Counted from the first letter of the stretch, positions 1 to 7,836 are shown. The stretch is DNA of 64,000 nt from Bacteroidota bacterium (GCA_020161395.1 JAIUOE010000012.1:44332-108331); one strand, 5' to 3'. The notes: a model not told the origin generated them from the letters alone. Numbers and translations: made by a program.

Positions 1-275
1 TCCGCGGTTTCAAAGTTGGAAAGCTGTGAATTTCCGCCCGAGTGTTCACCGATGTCAACATAAGTTCTGCTGAGTCTCCAGTAAATCTCCCAGTTGTTGG
101 GCGAAAGTTTGTCTGCTTCCTTGAATTTTTTCAAAGCATCGTTGTTTTTGAACTGCTTTGTGGCAAGTTTATCTCCCTCCTCGACGAGTTTTTTCCAGTC
201 CTGGGATTGTAAACTTCCTGCGTTGAGGATGACAAGTGCTGCCAGCAAAAAGAAAAAAAGTTTGGTCTGTTTCAT
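1..275 (-). CDS. TPR-type exported protein, N-terminal part (runs off window)
   Basis: The reading frame opens at an ATG (complement of 273-275) and stays open to the window edge, giving about 91 residues. Residues 1-25 form a signal peptide: two positive residues, a run of Phe/Leu/Ala, then a polar QSQDW boundary. The mature start contains a helical EGDKLATKQFKNNDALKKF segment followed by ADKLSPNNWEIYWRLSR, which has the spacing and the N-W/Y-W-L pattern of a tetratricopeptide repeat. It is read in the same direction as the downstream kinase, 29 bases away, but lies beyond that gene's stop, so the two may share a transcript. The function is unknown because most of the gene is missing. Confidence 0.7.
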   Translation of the reverse strand, partial: MKQTKLFFFLLAALVILNAGSLQSQDWKKLVEEGDKLATKQFKNNDALKKFKEADKLSPNNWEIYWRLSRTYVDIGEHSGGNSQLSNFETA

Positions 276-304
276 GCCTGATTGCCTCTGTTGGTTTGAC
301 AATG

Positions 305-2086
305 TTAGTTGATTATTGATTTTACTGCCTCTGTTAGTTTGGTCTTGTCTATTGGTCTCTGAAGAATTGCTTTTACTCCCCGCTCCAAATGGAAATCCGA
401 ATCCGCTCTCCCGTCATCGCTAAGCAGAACAACAGGGGTTTTGAAGTGGCTGTCTGAAGGATTCACTGCCTCGATAAATTGCTCACACGACATGAGCGGC
501 ATGTTTTTCCCTGCTATGATAAGTGCCGGGGCACTCTCTTTTAAGAGATCGACCGCCTCATAACCGTTATCCACGCTGACAAGCTCGTAATCCTTAAACT
601 CTGAATGAATCATTTCCCTGAGTGATTTCTCTTCTTCCGGTTCTGAATCGACTATCATGATGGTGTTCGCAGGTACGGGCAGGGTGAAGTGGAACTCGCT
701 TCCGCTGTCCTCTTCCGAATAAAACCATATCTCCCCGCCATGTTTTTCCACTATCTCCTTCACGAGGGTCAAGCCAAATCCGCTTCCTTTTTCCCCTTTT
801 GAACCCTCTTTAGAGACAATCTTATCGAGGTTGAAGAGCTTCGCCTTGTCATCGGGTGAAATTCCCATACCGTGATCTTTTACAATAAACTCCACCTGCC
901 GGGTATTGAAAAGCCCCGCGGTAATTTCCACTTTACTGTTCTCGAAGGAAAATTTAATAGCGTTGTTCAAGAGATTTGAAATCACCTGACCCGCAAGTCT
1001 CTCATCGGCATGGACATATAAATCTATCGGCACATCAAGAACAATCTCAATATTTTTCCTGATGGCATTTCCGGTGAGGTTCGAAACACAATTGTGAATC
1101 AGCGCATGAGCCGGCAATCTCTGACTTTCGGGTTTCAATTTTCCCGTTCTGAGTCGTGACCAGTCCAGCAGATAATTAATAAACTGCAACTGTGAGACCG
1201 AAGCTTCATAGATGTAAGTAAGGTACTCTATTTTCTCATGTTCCGGAAGATCAGGCTCATTCAAAAGGATCTCGGCAAACCCCAGGATACTGGTATATGG
1301 GCCCCTGAGATCATGCGAAAGGATGTTGATAAATCTGTCTTTGGAATCATTCAGCCGTTTGAGGTGTGTCTCCGATTCCTCAAGGTTGAACTGCTTGAGT
1401 TTCAGTTTTGTAATATCGGTAACAATTCCCGAAACCTTTTCAGGATCACCTTTGCTGTTTCTCGTGATGTTCCGCAGTTCCGAAACCCAAATCACCTCTT
1501 CACTTTTCGTAACCAGTCTGAATTCAAGTTTTACCTTATGCTGGGCATGGTTGTTTTTTGCCTCATTCAAAACCCGTAGAACATTAGTCACATCAGCCCT
1601 GTGAATTATCGAGAAGAGCCGTCCGTGCATTTTATTCAACTCCACGGATGTGTAGCCTGTTATTTTTTCAACCTGATCATTAAAACTGACGGGTGCATTG
1701 GGATTCATCGGATCACTGTCCTGCCACAGGAAAAAATCGATATCCGAGTGAGACGAAAGCAGATCCTTCAGAACAGGGTCACTGAGTTCATTGTCAGATG
1801 TGGTGAGAAAAAAACCGAAAGCAGTGAATCCCTCTTCCTTAGGCACTATCTTTATGAACATTCCGTTGCCCGGAATCTCCCTCGATAGAAAAGAACCGGC
1901 AAAGCCGTTTTTTAGTATCGATTCTATGTCGAAAGCGCTTGCGCTCGTTACAGGACGGAATACTTCCCTGAAGTTTCTTCCGTGAAGTGCTGATGCAGAA
2001 AGTCTTCTTTCTTTCCCCTTTGTTTCAACACTTTTTATCCTTAACCGGTCGTCGAGATCAATTAGAAAGTCGCTTGTTTGCTGCAT
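305..2086 (-). CDS. PAS-containing hybrid histidine kinase with degenerate receiver
   Basis: A 593-residue cytoplasmic sensor kinase; no membrane segment is visible. Order of domains: an N-terminal PAS-like region (about 1-95), a PAS/PAC domain (about 110-228, ending in GIVTDITKLK), HisKA with the H-box LSHDLRGP (His258), HATPase with N-box NLLNNAIKFS (371-380), G1 DHGMGIS and G2 KGSGFGLTLVKEI, then a C-terminal receiver-like domain (about 473-593). The kinase core has all expected residues. In the receiver, the usual Asp before the xxMP loop is Gly526 (context LIIAGKNMP), the acidic pair is D480-S481 rather than DD, and the invariant Lys before Pro is Arg577. The receiver is therefore unlikely to accept phosphate and may be a regulatory or docking module. 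The phosphotransfer partner is not in the window. Confidence 0.9.
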   Translation of the reverse strand: MQQTSDFLIDLDDRLRIKSVETKGKERRLSASALHGRNFREVFRPVTSASAFDIESILKNGFAGSFLSREIPGNGMFIKIVPKEEGFTAFGFFLTTSDNELSDPVLKDLLSSHSDIDFFLWQDSDPMNPNAPVSFNDQVEKITGYTSVELNKMHGRLFSIIHRADVTNVLRVLNEAKNNHAQHKVKLEFRLVTKSEEVIWVSELRNITRNSKGDPEKVSGIVTDITKLKLKQFNLEESETHLKRLNDSKDRFINILSHDLRGPYTSILGFAEILLNEPDLPEHEKIEYLTYIYEASVSQLQFINYLLDWSRLRTGKLKPESQRLPAHALIHNCVSNLTGNAIRKNIEIVLDVPIDLYVHADERLAGQVISNLLNNAIKFSFENSKVEITAGLFNTRQVEFIVKDHGMGISPDDKAKLFNLDKIVSKEGSKGEKGSGFGLTLVKEIVEKHGGEIWFYSEEDSGSEFHFTLPVPANTIMIVDSEPEEEKSLREMIHSEFKDYELVSVDNGYEAVDLLKESAPALIIAGKNMPLMSCEQFIEAVNPSDSHFKTPVVLLSDDGRADSDFHLERGVKAILQRPIDKTKLTEAVKSIIN

Positions 2087-2201
2087 TTATTTGTATCGTG
2101 AATTTATTAAAACCAAAGTTCAAAATAAATCAAATTTGCATCACTACAAAGTATTGAATTGGGGTTCTTGCTCCGAATAACAGAATAACCCCTTTAAAAG
2201 G

Positions 2202-2235
2202 AAAAAGCATGCGGGATTTCTCCAGCATGCTTTTT
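2202..2235 (-). terminator. Rho-independent terminator
   Basis: A perfect 11-bp inverted repeat (AAAAAGCATGC / GCATGCTTTTT) with a 12-base loop lies 24 bases past the stop of the leftward TSGG lipoprotein gene. T-tracts follow the stem on both strands, so it can act in either direction. Confidence 0.75.
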
Positions 2236-2258
2236 ATCCGGTTGTTCTCTTTAGAAAA

Positions 2259-3200
2259 CTATTTGAGCTTGTTCAGCGATATCGATCCACCGCTGGTTTT
2301 GCAGATTAGAGGAACACCACCACCGTTTACCGTGCCTGTGAAACTGCTGTTGCCTGTTTTTACATTCGATGCCGGGAGTTCGCAACTTACCGATCCGCCC
2401 GAGGTTTTCAGCATCACATCTGCCTTGAAGGATTCAGGAACGAATACATCAATGTCACCGCCCGAGGTTGAACATTCAACCCCCTGATTCTCTCCTGTAT
2501 ATTTGAGGCGAATGCTTCCGCCTGATGTCTTTGCTACTATGGAACCGGACTGACTGTCTATATCAACATCTCCACCTGATGTGCCTGCCTCGATGGAACC
2601 TTCGACATCCTTCACCTGAACATTTCCACCCGATGTATGAAGTTTTGCAGAACCTTTGAATTTACCAAGCTTTACATCACCGCCACTTGTTCTGGCATCA
2701 AGTGACCCTGAAGAATTGGCAACTCCAATGTTACCACCCGATGTTTTAAGAGCGAGGCTTCCGTTCATGTCTTTCAATTTGATAAATCCACCGCTGGTCT
2801 TCACTTCAGCACTGTAGCTTGCGGGAGTTTTTACTTCAACCCTTAAATCGAGATTGCTCAGGCTTTTCAGAAAACTTTTTTTCTCAATGGATACAGAAAC
2901 TGTGTTGCCCGATTGTTCAACTGCGATGTCAACCTTGTCAAGCGCATCTTCATCCCCGTAAATCTTTACGCTTACTTCATTCTGGTTCCATGTGGTTACA
3001 TCGACATCAGCCGCCACCACTTCAACACCCAGTTTCCCTCCTGCCGTAACCTGAAATGACTTTTCCAGAAGCAGTTTGGCTACCACATCCTTGTGACTGT
3101 AATCGCTGTAGTGGGTGGAACATGAGGATGATATCAGGGATACCGCCAAAAGAGGGAGCAAAAAGATCGTTTTTTTGATTGTGTTACTTGAAGATTTCAT
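2259..3200 (-). CDS. DUF4097-like lipoprotein with nine TSGG repeats
   Basis: The preferred start is the ATG at 3200 (MKSSSNTIKK), because AAGGA lies 8 bases upstream and it places the signal peptide at the N-terminus; an upstream in-frame ATG at 3239 would add 13 residues. A hydrophobic stretch ends in LISSSC, a relaxed Bacteroidota lipobox, so the protein is probably lipidated. The body is a repetitive beta-solenoid-like sequence in which a TSGG motif followed by an alternating hydrophobic strand occurs nine times at roughly 18-25 residue intervals. This matches the putative-adhesin family DUF4097 (DUF2807-like), whose members are often envelope-stress associated. The exact function is unknown. 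The gene stands alone, with its own terminator. Confidence 0.82.
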   Translation of the reverse strand: MKSSSNTIKKTIFLLPLLAVSLISSSCSTHYSDYSHKDVVAKLLLEKSFQVTAGGKLGVEVVAADVDVTTWNQNEVSVKIYGDEDALDKVDIAVEQSGNTVSVSIEKKSFLKSLSNLDLRVEVKTPASYSAEVKTSGGFIKLKDMNGSLALKTSGGNIGVANSSGSLDARTSGGDVKLGKFKGSAKLHTSGGNVQVKDVEGSIEAGTSGGDVDIDSQSGSIVAKTSGGSIRLKYTGENQGVECSTSGGDIDVFVPESFKADVMLKTSGGSVSCELPASNVKTGNSSFTGTVNGGGVPLICKTSGGSISLNKLK

Positions 3201-3574
3201 GTGATTTTCCTTGTTATTAAGTTCTGTTCTTTTGACCACGAAATATCAGAAAAGGTTGCTTGATATTTCTCATTTTTTCAACCGACCATAATTTTATTTT
3301 ACCGCTCGTTTAGGGGATCCCTGTTTCCGGTGGCAGTCTGACTTGTTTTTTGTTTTAACCATGCTTACTGTGATGAAAACCATGATAAAAAGCACCGGGT
3401 TCGATTCATAAACAGGCGAAAACCCGTGGCACTTTTCCAATCCGGCTACACAAGGGTTAACAAATGGTAAAAAGAGGAATATGTGAATATCCAATCCCTC
3501 CTCTGCGGGGTAGCTTTTTTTTTAATCGCTTATTTCTTAAGTTTAGGTTCATTTACAATTCATTTTGGATATTC
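3201..3574. other. Intergenic region between divergent genes
   Basis: About 374 bases separate the leftward lipoprotein gene from the HEPN gene. It must hold the divergent promoters, but I could not pick out a convincing -35/-10 pair. A short CCTCTGCGGGGTAGC segment followed by nine T residues near 3497-3522 is weakly hairpin-like. A GGTTCGATTC string near 3400 is not part of a tRNA. No coding potential is evident; small reading frames here lack ribosome sites and family resemblance. Confidence 0.4.
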
Positions 3575-3976
3575 TTGACTGAAGAGATAAAAAAGAAAGT
3601 TAACTATTGGTTTGAAATGGTTTTCTATGATTTGGAAACTGCAAAAGCCATGCTTGAGTCAAAGAGGTATCTTTATGTCGGATTTTTTTGCCATCTAATT
3701 ATTGAAAAGGCTCTTAAGGGTCATTTTTGGTTTAAAATTCAAGAAGAGCCGCCATTCACTCACAATCTGGTAATTTTAAGTGACCGTTCCGGTCTGTCGA
3801 ATTTGCTCACGATTGAGCAAAAAATACTTTTATCTGAGTTGATGCCTCTTAACATTGCGGGTAGATATTCGCATGAAAAAGAAGAAATTGGAAAAATCCA
3901 GACAAAAGAACATTGTAATTTGTTGTTAAACAAAACTGAGGAGTTGGCAAATTGGATACTGAAACAATCTCAGTAA
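3575..3976 (+). CDS. HEPN domain protein (toxin-type partner of MNT)
   Basis: The likely product begins at a TTG at 3575 (MTEEIKKKVNYWFE), which is where HEPN proteins usually begin, giving 133 residues. An ATG at 3464 would add a 37-residue extension with no family resemblance. All-alpha sequence of the HEPN fold: an N-terminal helix with YDLETAKAML, a central FCHLIIEKALKGHFW helix, the conserved THNL turn, and a C-terminal RYSHEKEE followed by a final helix. It overlaps the downstream minimal nucleotidyltransferase by 25 bases, the classic order of two-gene MNT/HEPN toxin-antitoxin modules. In such modules the HEPN protein is often an RNase toxin and the MNT partner neutralises it by AMP transfer. 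Whether this one is toxic cannot be told from sequence. Confidence 0.82.
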   Translation: MTEEIKKKVNYWFEMVFYDLETAKAMLESKRYLYVGFFCHLIIEKALKGHFWFKIQEEPPFTHNLVILSDRSGLSNLLTIEQKILLSELMPLNIAGRYSHEKEEIGKIQTKEHCNLLLNKTEELANWILKQSQ

Positions 3977-4260
3977 TCGACAGATTCATATTAAAAATAA
4001 AACAATCATTCAGTCCCAAATATGTCATTTTATTCGGTTCGTATTTAAGGGGAGAGCAGAAGGAATTTAGTGACATAGATATAGCTGTAGTTTTTGAAAA
4101 GTATGAAGGCACAAACATTTTGGAAGATAATGCTTTTTTATTTCGACTGGCCTGGGAAGTGGATGCCCGTATCGAACCCGTCATACTCTCTCTTGAAAAT
4201 GATAATAGTGGCTTCACCCAGTCAGTTTTAAAAAATGGTAAAATTCTTTATGCAGCATAA
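3952..4260 (+). CDS. MNT-type minimal nucleotidyltransferase (antitoxin-type)
   Basis: A 102-residue protein of the DNA polymerase beta-like minimal nucleotidyltransferase family. The signature GSYLRGEQKEFSDIDIAVV, with the metal-binding Asp pair in SDIDI, sits at about 29-47, and a third acidic position follows in the DARIEPVIL strand. Length and motif layout fit the MNT antitoxin of MNT/HEPN modules. It starts inside the end of the HEPN gene (25-base overlap), so the pair is almost certainly translated together. The region past the stop holds the wreck of a second, related gene. Confidence 0.87.
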   Translation: MDTETISVIDRFILKIKQSFSPKYVILFGSYLRGEQKEFSDIDIAVVFEKYEGTNILEDNAFLFRLAWEVDARIEPVILSLENDNSGFTQSVLKNGKILYAA

Positions 4261-4371
4261 TAGGCCTTGTTTGAAGTTTACAAGTAATTCAGACCAATTG
4301 CATAATTTTGAGTAAGATTCTCTGCTACCATCTGATGTTTGAATTTATGATTCACCTAAAAATTTAGTTTT

Positions 4372-4598
4372 ATGGCAAACGAAGTAATAAATAGAGCAAT
4401 CTCAATATGTAAGAAACATGGTGTCACAAGGTTGATACTATTCGGAAGTACTTTATGCTTGATAAATACTATCTGGAAGAAATTAAGGCCGAACTGGAAT
4501 CACTCGAAATTGTAATCACCGGGATGGAGAATATCCTATTGGATTACAGGACTCCCGCTCCTGTCGAGACTTTTATTTCCCTCTTGATTATTAACTGA
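4372..4598 (+). pseudogene. Decayed nucleotidyltransferase remnant
   Basis: An ATG at 4372 opens a 47-residue frame reading MANEVINRAISICKKHGV, then TRLILFGST. This is the N-terminus of an MNT nucleotidyltransferase up to the GS of the active-site motif. Immediately after GST the family sequence is lost and the frame stops at 4513. In another frame, an ATG at 4455 opens a second 47-residue peptide (MLDKYYLEEIKAELESLEIV...) ending at 4598, which looks like a helical remnant of a different gene. The pattern suggests an internal deletion joining the start of one module gene to the end of another. It sits directly downstream of an intact MNT/HEPN pair. The origin of the second half is uncertain. 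Confidence 0.55.
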
Positions 4599-4644
4599 TT
4601 ATAGTGTATTTTTGCAGACTGTTTATCAATTAAAAAGGTGCATA

Positions 4645-4776
4645 ATGGGCAAAGGCGACCCAAGAACAAAAAGAGGAAAGATCTTTAAAGGATCCAACGG
4701 CAAATTCAGACCTACCCTGAAGAACATCAACAGGGCAAAAAAAGAAACTGCCCAAGGCGAAACCTCAGCAAAATAG
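4645..4776 (+). CDS. 30S ribosomal protein THX
   Basis: A 43-residue basic protein beginning MGKGDPRTKRGKIFKGSNGK. This is the hallmark of the small 30S-bound peptide THX found in Bacteroidota, Chlorobiota and Thermus, where it sits at the head of the 30S subunit. The start ATG has AAAGGTG eight bases upstream. The C-terminus extends into a polar AQGETSAK tail. It stands alone between the MNT remnant and the TrhO gene. Such short genes are easily missed by automatic callers. Confidence 0.85.
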   Translation: MGKGDPRTKRGKIFKGSNGKFRPTLKNINRAKKETAQGETSAK

Positions 4777-4857
4777 TCAGTTTTTTTTGAGTTTTGGCAG
4801 TACACAGTAGTTTGTAAATTATTTTGTACTGCTTTTCTATTTTAAAAGGAATCCATT

Positions 4858-5754
4858 CTGTCCGATAACAACAGTTGTGTAGTTATTACATTCTACAAAT
4901 ACACAAAAATTGAAGACCCCGAAGAATTTCAGCCGGTTCTCCTTAATTTCTGCCTCCAGGAAGAGATTAAGGGGAAAATCTATCTTGCCAATGAAGGAAT
5001 AAACGGTTCCATCTCCGGCGAGAGGAAAAAAATCGAAATTTTCAAGCAGTATCTTCAGTCTTTTCCTTTCATTGGCGAAGTTGTATTCAAGGAAGACCCG
5101 ATTACAGGTCTCTGCCATGAAAAAATGTTCGTGCGAGTAAGAAACGAACTGGTCAATTCGGGGGCAAGGGACATCGACCTGAGCCTCGGCGGCAAAAGAC
5201 TTTCTCCCGAACAGCTCCTTAAATTCTACGAGGAAGGGAAGGAATTTGTTATCATCGACACCCGCAACTGGTATGAAAGCAAGATTGGCAGATTCAAAAA
5301 CGCCATGACTCCCCATATCGAAAATTTCAGGGACTGGCCCGGTTTCGTCGACCAGATTGAAGACCTGAAAGACAAAACCGTGATTACATACTGCACAGGT
5401 GGCATAAGGTGCGAAAAGGCATCCGCAGTGATGGTGGAAAAAGGTTTCAAGGATGTGTGGCAGCTCGATGGCGGAATTGTCAGTTACCTCCACAAATACC
5501 CCGATACCTACTGGGAAGGGGGCATGTTTGTGTTCGATAACCGCAGAGTTGTCGAAGTGAACACCAAAGAGGAGTTGAAACATGTGGCTGAATGCGAACA
5601 TTGTGGAAAACCAACCTCAAAATACATCAATTGTCACAATCTGATCTGCGACAGGATTTTTGTGTGCTGCGAAGACTGCCGCAAGGTTATGGACTACTCA
5701 TGCAGCGAGGAGTGTATGAAATCAACCCACAGGAGAGCAAAGTATTACGACTAA
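4858..5754 (+). CDS. trhO: tRNA uridine(34) hydroxylase TrhO (rhodanese family)
   Basis: Full-length TrhO/YceA homologue of about 298 residues: an N-terminal alpha/beta domain (VITFYKYTKIEDPEEF... IYLANEGINGSISG), a rhodanese domain (about 127-220) with active-site Cys179 in CTGGIRCEK, and a cysteine-rich C-terminus (CEHCGKP, CCEDCR, CSEEC). TrhO makes 5-hydroxyuridine at tRNA position 34. The frame is closed upstream by a TAA at 4843 and has no ATG, GTG or TTG before the internal ATG at 5125, which would delete the whole N-terminal domain. The codons available near the AAAAGGA ribosome site (4844-4850) are ATT at 4855 and CTG at 4858; CTG has the better 7-base spacing. I therefore place the start at CTG 4858, with the caveat that a sequence error is possible. 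Confidence 0.85.
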   Translation: MSDNNSCVVITFYKYTKIEDPEEFQPVLLNFCLQEEIKGKIYLANEGINGSISGERKKIEIFKQYLQSFPFIGEVVFKEDPITGLCHEKMFVRVRNELVNSGARDIDLSLGGKRLSPEQLLKFYEEGKEFVIIDTRNWYESKIGRFKNAMTPHIENFRDWPGFVDQIEDLKDKTVITYCTGGIRCEKASAVMVEKGFKDVWQLDGGIVSYLHKYPDTYWEGGMFVFDNRRVVEVNTKEELKHVAECEHCGKPTSKYINCHNLICDRIFVCCEDCRKVMDYSCSEECMKSTHRRAKYYD

Positions 5755-6556
5755 AAAACTTTTGATCCTGACCGTTTTCGTGGCAGTTCTCTCACCCCTG
5801 TTGAATGCTCAGGACACATTAAAAAATTTTCACCCGAATGGTGCTGTTTCTGAAATTTTTGTCCTTAAAAACAAAGTACGAGACGGAGTCGGCAGGATTT
5901 TCGATCCCTCGGGGCACCTTGTTTCCGAAATTCCGTATATATCAGGGAGAGTTGAGGGAGTTGTAAAAAACTACTACAGCAACGGAAGTGTGATGGAGTC
6001 TTTTCAGATAGTTGACGGAAGAAGAACGGGTATTTATGAGAGGTATGATTCGCTTGGGAACCTGGTTGCCAGCCTTAATTTTTATAACGGCGCCATAAAA
6101 AAGTCAGATCCCGTTTCGCCCGACAATCAGATTGCCGGTGATGACAACGACAACAAAAAATATAATCTCGCCTCCATAAAGCTCACTAAAGAGGAAGTGG
6201 CATTCCTTCAAAAATACAAACCTGCGATTCCCCCGGGTGACCCCGCGATTTACGACACTTACGATGAGCCTGCCCGCTTTCTAAGAGGTGAAGAGGAATT
6301 CTACAGCAGGTTGTTCTATCCTTCGCGAGCAATGGAAGACGGACTCGAAGGAACGGTCATCATCCGAGCCCTCATCAACACTGAAGGAGCAGTCGAAAAA
6401 ACAGAAGTGGTAAAATCCCTCGGGCTGGGATGTGACGAGTCTGCAGCAATCACCGTGCGATACACAGCTTTTCTACCGGCAAAGTTGAAGGGACGGGAAG
6501 TAAACGCATTCACAGACATAACCGTTAATTTTAAGCTCCCCGCAAAGGGGAACTAA
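5744..6556 (+). CDS. Exported MORN-repeat / TonB C-terminal domain protein
   Basis: The protein has a signal peptide ending LLNAQ, then three MORN-variant (YwqK-like) repeats of the form hxNGxhxxxxxxxxGxxxGxxxxYxxxG in residues about 25-125, a polar linker, and a C-terminal TonB-like domain (about 185-268; YPSRAMEDGLEGTVIIRALI... AAITVRYTAFLPAKLKGREVN). Such TonB_C proteins are periplasmic and may deliver energy or simply bind wall or receptor. The start is unclear: TTG at 5762 gives MILTVFVAV with no positive residues, while the frame continues upstream to ATT at 5744, which adds TTKKL to the signal peptide and has AGGAGA 8 bases before it. That start would overlap trhO by 11 bases. The end overlaps the convergent pdxB by four bases. 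Confidence 0.75.
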   Translation: MTTKKLLILTVFVAVLSPLLNAQDTLKNFHPNGAVSEIFVLKNKVRDGVGRIFDPSGHLVSEIPYISGRVEGVVKNYYSNGSVMESFQIVDGRRTGIYERYDSLGNLVASLNFYNGAIKKSDPVSPDNQIAGDDNDNKKYNLASIKLTKEEVAFLQKYKPAIPPGDPAIYDTYDEPARFLRGEEEFYSRLFYPSRAMEDGLEGTVIIRALINTEGAVEKTEVVKSLGLGCDESAAITVRYTAFLPAKLKGREVNAFTDITVNFKLPAKGN

Positions 6557-7698
6557 CCTCCTGAAAAATTGTATCTGAGCGCCTGAAGCCCCGCTTTTAT
6601 GACAGGATCAACGATATCCCCTTTAATAAAATAGTTTGAATACTCCCGCCTGAGATTGTAGTGCTTTCTTAAGCTGTCAAAAGCAGCACCTCTTTCCCGG
6701 TCGGGAAGTTTGGCAGCTTCATGCATATTTGCGGTATCTGAATCAGGATCATAATCAAAACAGAGAATCCTCTCGACAGTATCTTCGAAACTCCCCGTGT
6801 CCCGGTATTCCACCACATTGTTTTCCACCTTGGGCAGAGCGGGAGGCGATTGCCTTTCCAAACCGAGGAAATCGCACAAGGCATCATGGATTATCCGGGT
6901 TCCGTTTATTTTCCCTTCAAGAGAGTATCCCGCAACATGGGGTGATGCTATGAAGGTTTTGGCAAGAAGTGAAGGTGAAAAGAGAGGTTCCCCCTCCCAC
7001 ACATCAAGTATGGCGGTAATGTTGCTCTCTGCAAGTTTGAAATCAAATGCAGAGTTGTCAATTACTTCCCCTCTCGATGCGTTTATCACAATGGCATCGT
7101 TTTTCAGAAGTTTCATCCTCTCAGCATCAAGCAGATGAAATGTACGGTCAGTCCCTGTGCGGTTAAGCGGTGTATGAAACGAGATGATGTCGCATTTCAA
7201 TGCATCTTCCAAAGAGCGGAATTTTGGATCGCCTGTTTCCCGATGCAGTGGCGGATCATTCACAACTGTCTCGAAACCGAAAGCTTTTCCTATTCTTTCG
7301 ACTCGACTGCCGATATTGCCACATCCAACAATACCTATTGATTTCCCTCTAAGTGAAAACCCCTTTCTTACCGCAGCACGGAAAATCGAAATGAAAACAT
7401 ATTCTGCCACTGCATCTGAGTTGCAACCTTTAGCCGACGAAAATCCAATCCCCCTATCAGCAAGATAAGCGGTATCAACATGATCTGTACCTATCGTTGC
7501 AGTACCCACAAACCGTACACTGCTCCCCTCGAGGAGTTCCCTGTTTACATTCGTTATCGATCTTACAATAAGAATGTCAGCATCCCTGACAGTCTCCGGG
7601 GTGATCTTTCTGCCATGCACCAGTTCTGTTCGTCCGAGATATTCGAATGTTTGTCGGGCGTTTTCTATATTTTCATCTAAAATAATATTCAATTTCAT
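6553..7698 (-). CDS. pdxB: Erythronate-4-phosphate dehydrogenase
   Basis: A 381-residue NAD-dependent 2-hydroxyacid dehydrogenase of the PdxB branch, which oxidises 4-phosphoerythronate in DXP-dependent pyridoxal phosphate synthesis. The start MKLNIILDENIENA and the stretch RSITNVNRELLEGSSVRFVG (46-65) are typical. The Rossmann motif GIVGCGNIGSRVE is at 122-134; catalytic Arg209 (NASRGEVID), Glu237 (DVWEGEP) and His254 (SPHVAGYS) are in the expected places. The C-terminal 100 residues correspond to the PdxB dimerisation domain, absent from ordinary glyoxylate reductases. It is convergent with the MORN/TonB gene. Other vitamin B6 genes are not in the window. Confidence 0.92.
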   Translation of the reverse strand: MKLNIILDENIENARQTFEYLGRTELVHGRKITPETVRDADILIVRSITNVNRELLEGSSVRFVGTATIGTDHVDTAYLADRGIGFSSAKGCNSDAVAEYVFISIFRAAVRKGFSLRGKSIGIVGCGNIGSRVERIGKAFGFETVVNDPPLHRETGDPKFRSLEDALKCDIISFHTPLNRTGTDRTFHLLDAERMKLLKNDAIVINASRGEVIDNSAFDFKLAESNITAILDVWEGEPLFSPSLLAKTFIASPHVAGYSLEGKINGTRIIHDALCDFLGLERQSPPALPKVENNVVEYRDTGSFEDTVERILCFDYDPDSDTANMHEAAKLPDRERGAAFDSLRKHYNLRREYSNYFIKGDIVDPVIKAGLQALRYNFSGG

Positions 7699-7769
7699 TC
7701 AGTATAATTAGTTTTGCTTGAAAATCAATTAATAAATTTAATCTTTTTTGATTTATGATACAATTATAT

Positions 7770-7790
7770 TTGATTTGTTCACCAAATCAA
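7770..7790. promoter_or_regulatory. Palindromic operator-like site
   Basis: Perfect 8-bp inverted repeat, TTGATTTG and CAAATCAA, separated by five bases (TTCAC). A TATATT hexamer at 7765-7770 abuts the left arm, so a bound protein would cover a promoter position. It lies 46 bases before the STAS gene. No T-tract follows, so it is not a terminator. The regulator is unknown. Confidence 0.4.
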
Positions 7791-7836
7791 CTTAAGTTTA
7801 GGATATGGTTTTTATTTCTTCAACAGAGTTGACAAA

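Noticed and set aside
3395..3425. tRNA from a GGTTCGATTC string
   Set aside because: No acceptor or anticodon stem can be folded around it, and there is no matching 5' half.
4837..5601. Minus-strand 254-residue frame
   Set aside because: It is the antisense shadow of trhO, with no family resemblance; the plus-strand protein has clear motifs.
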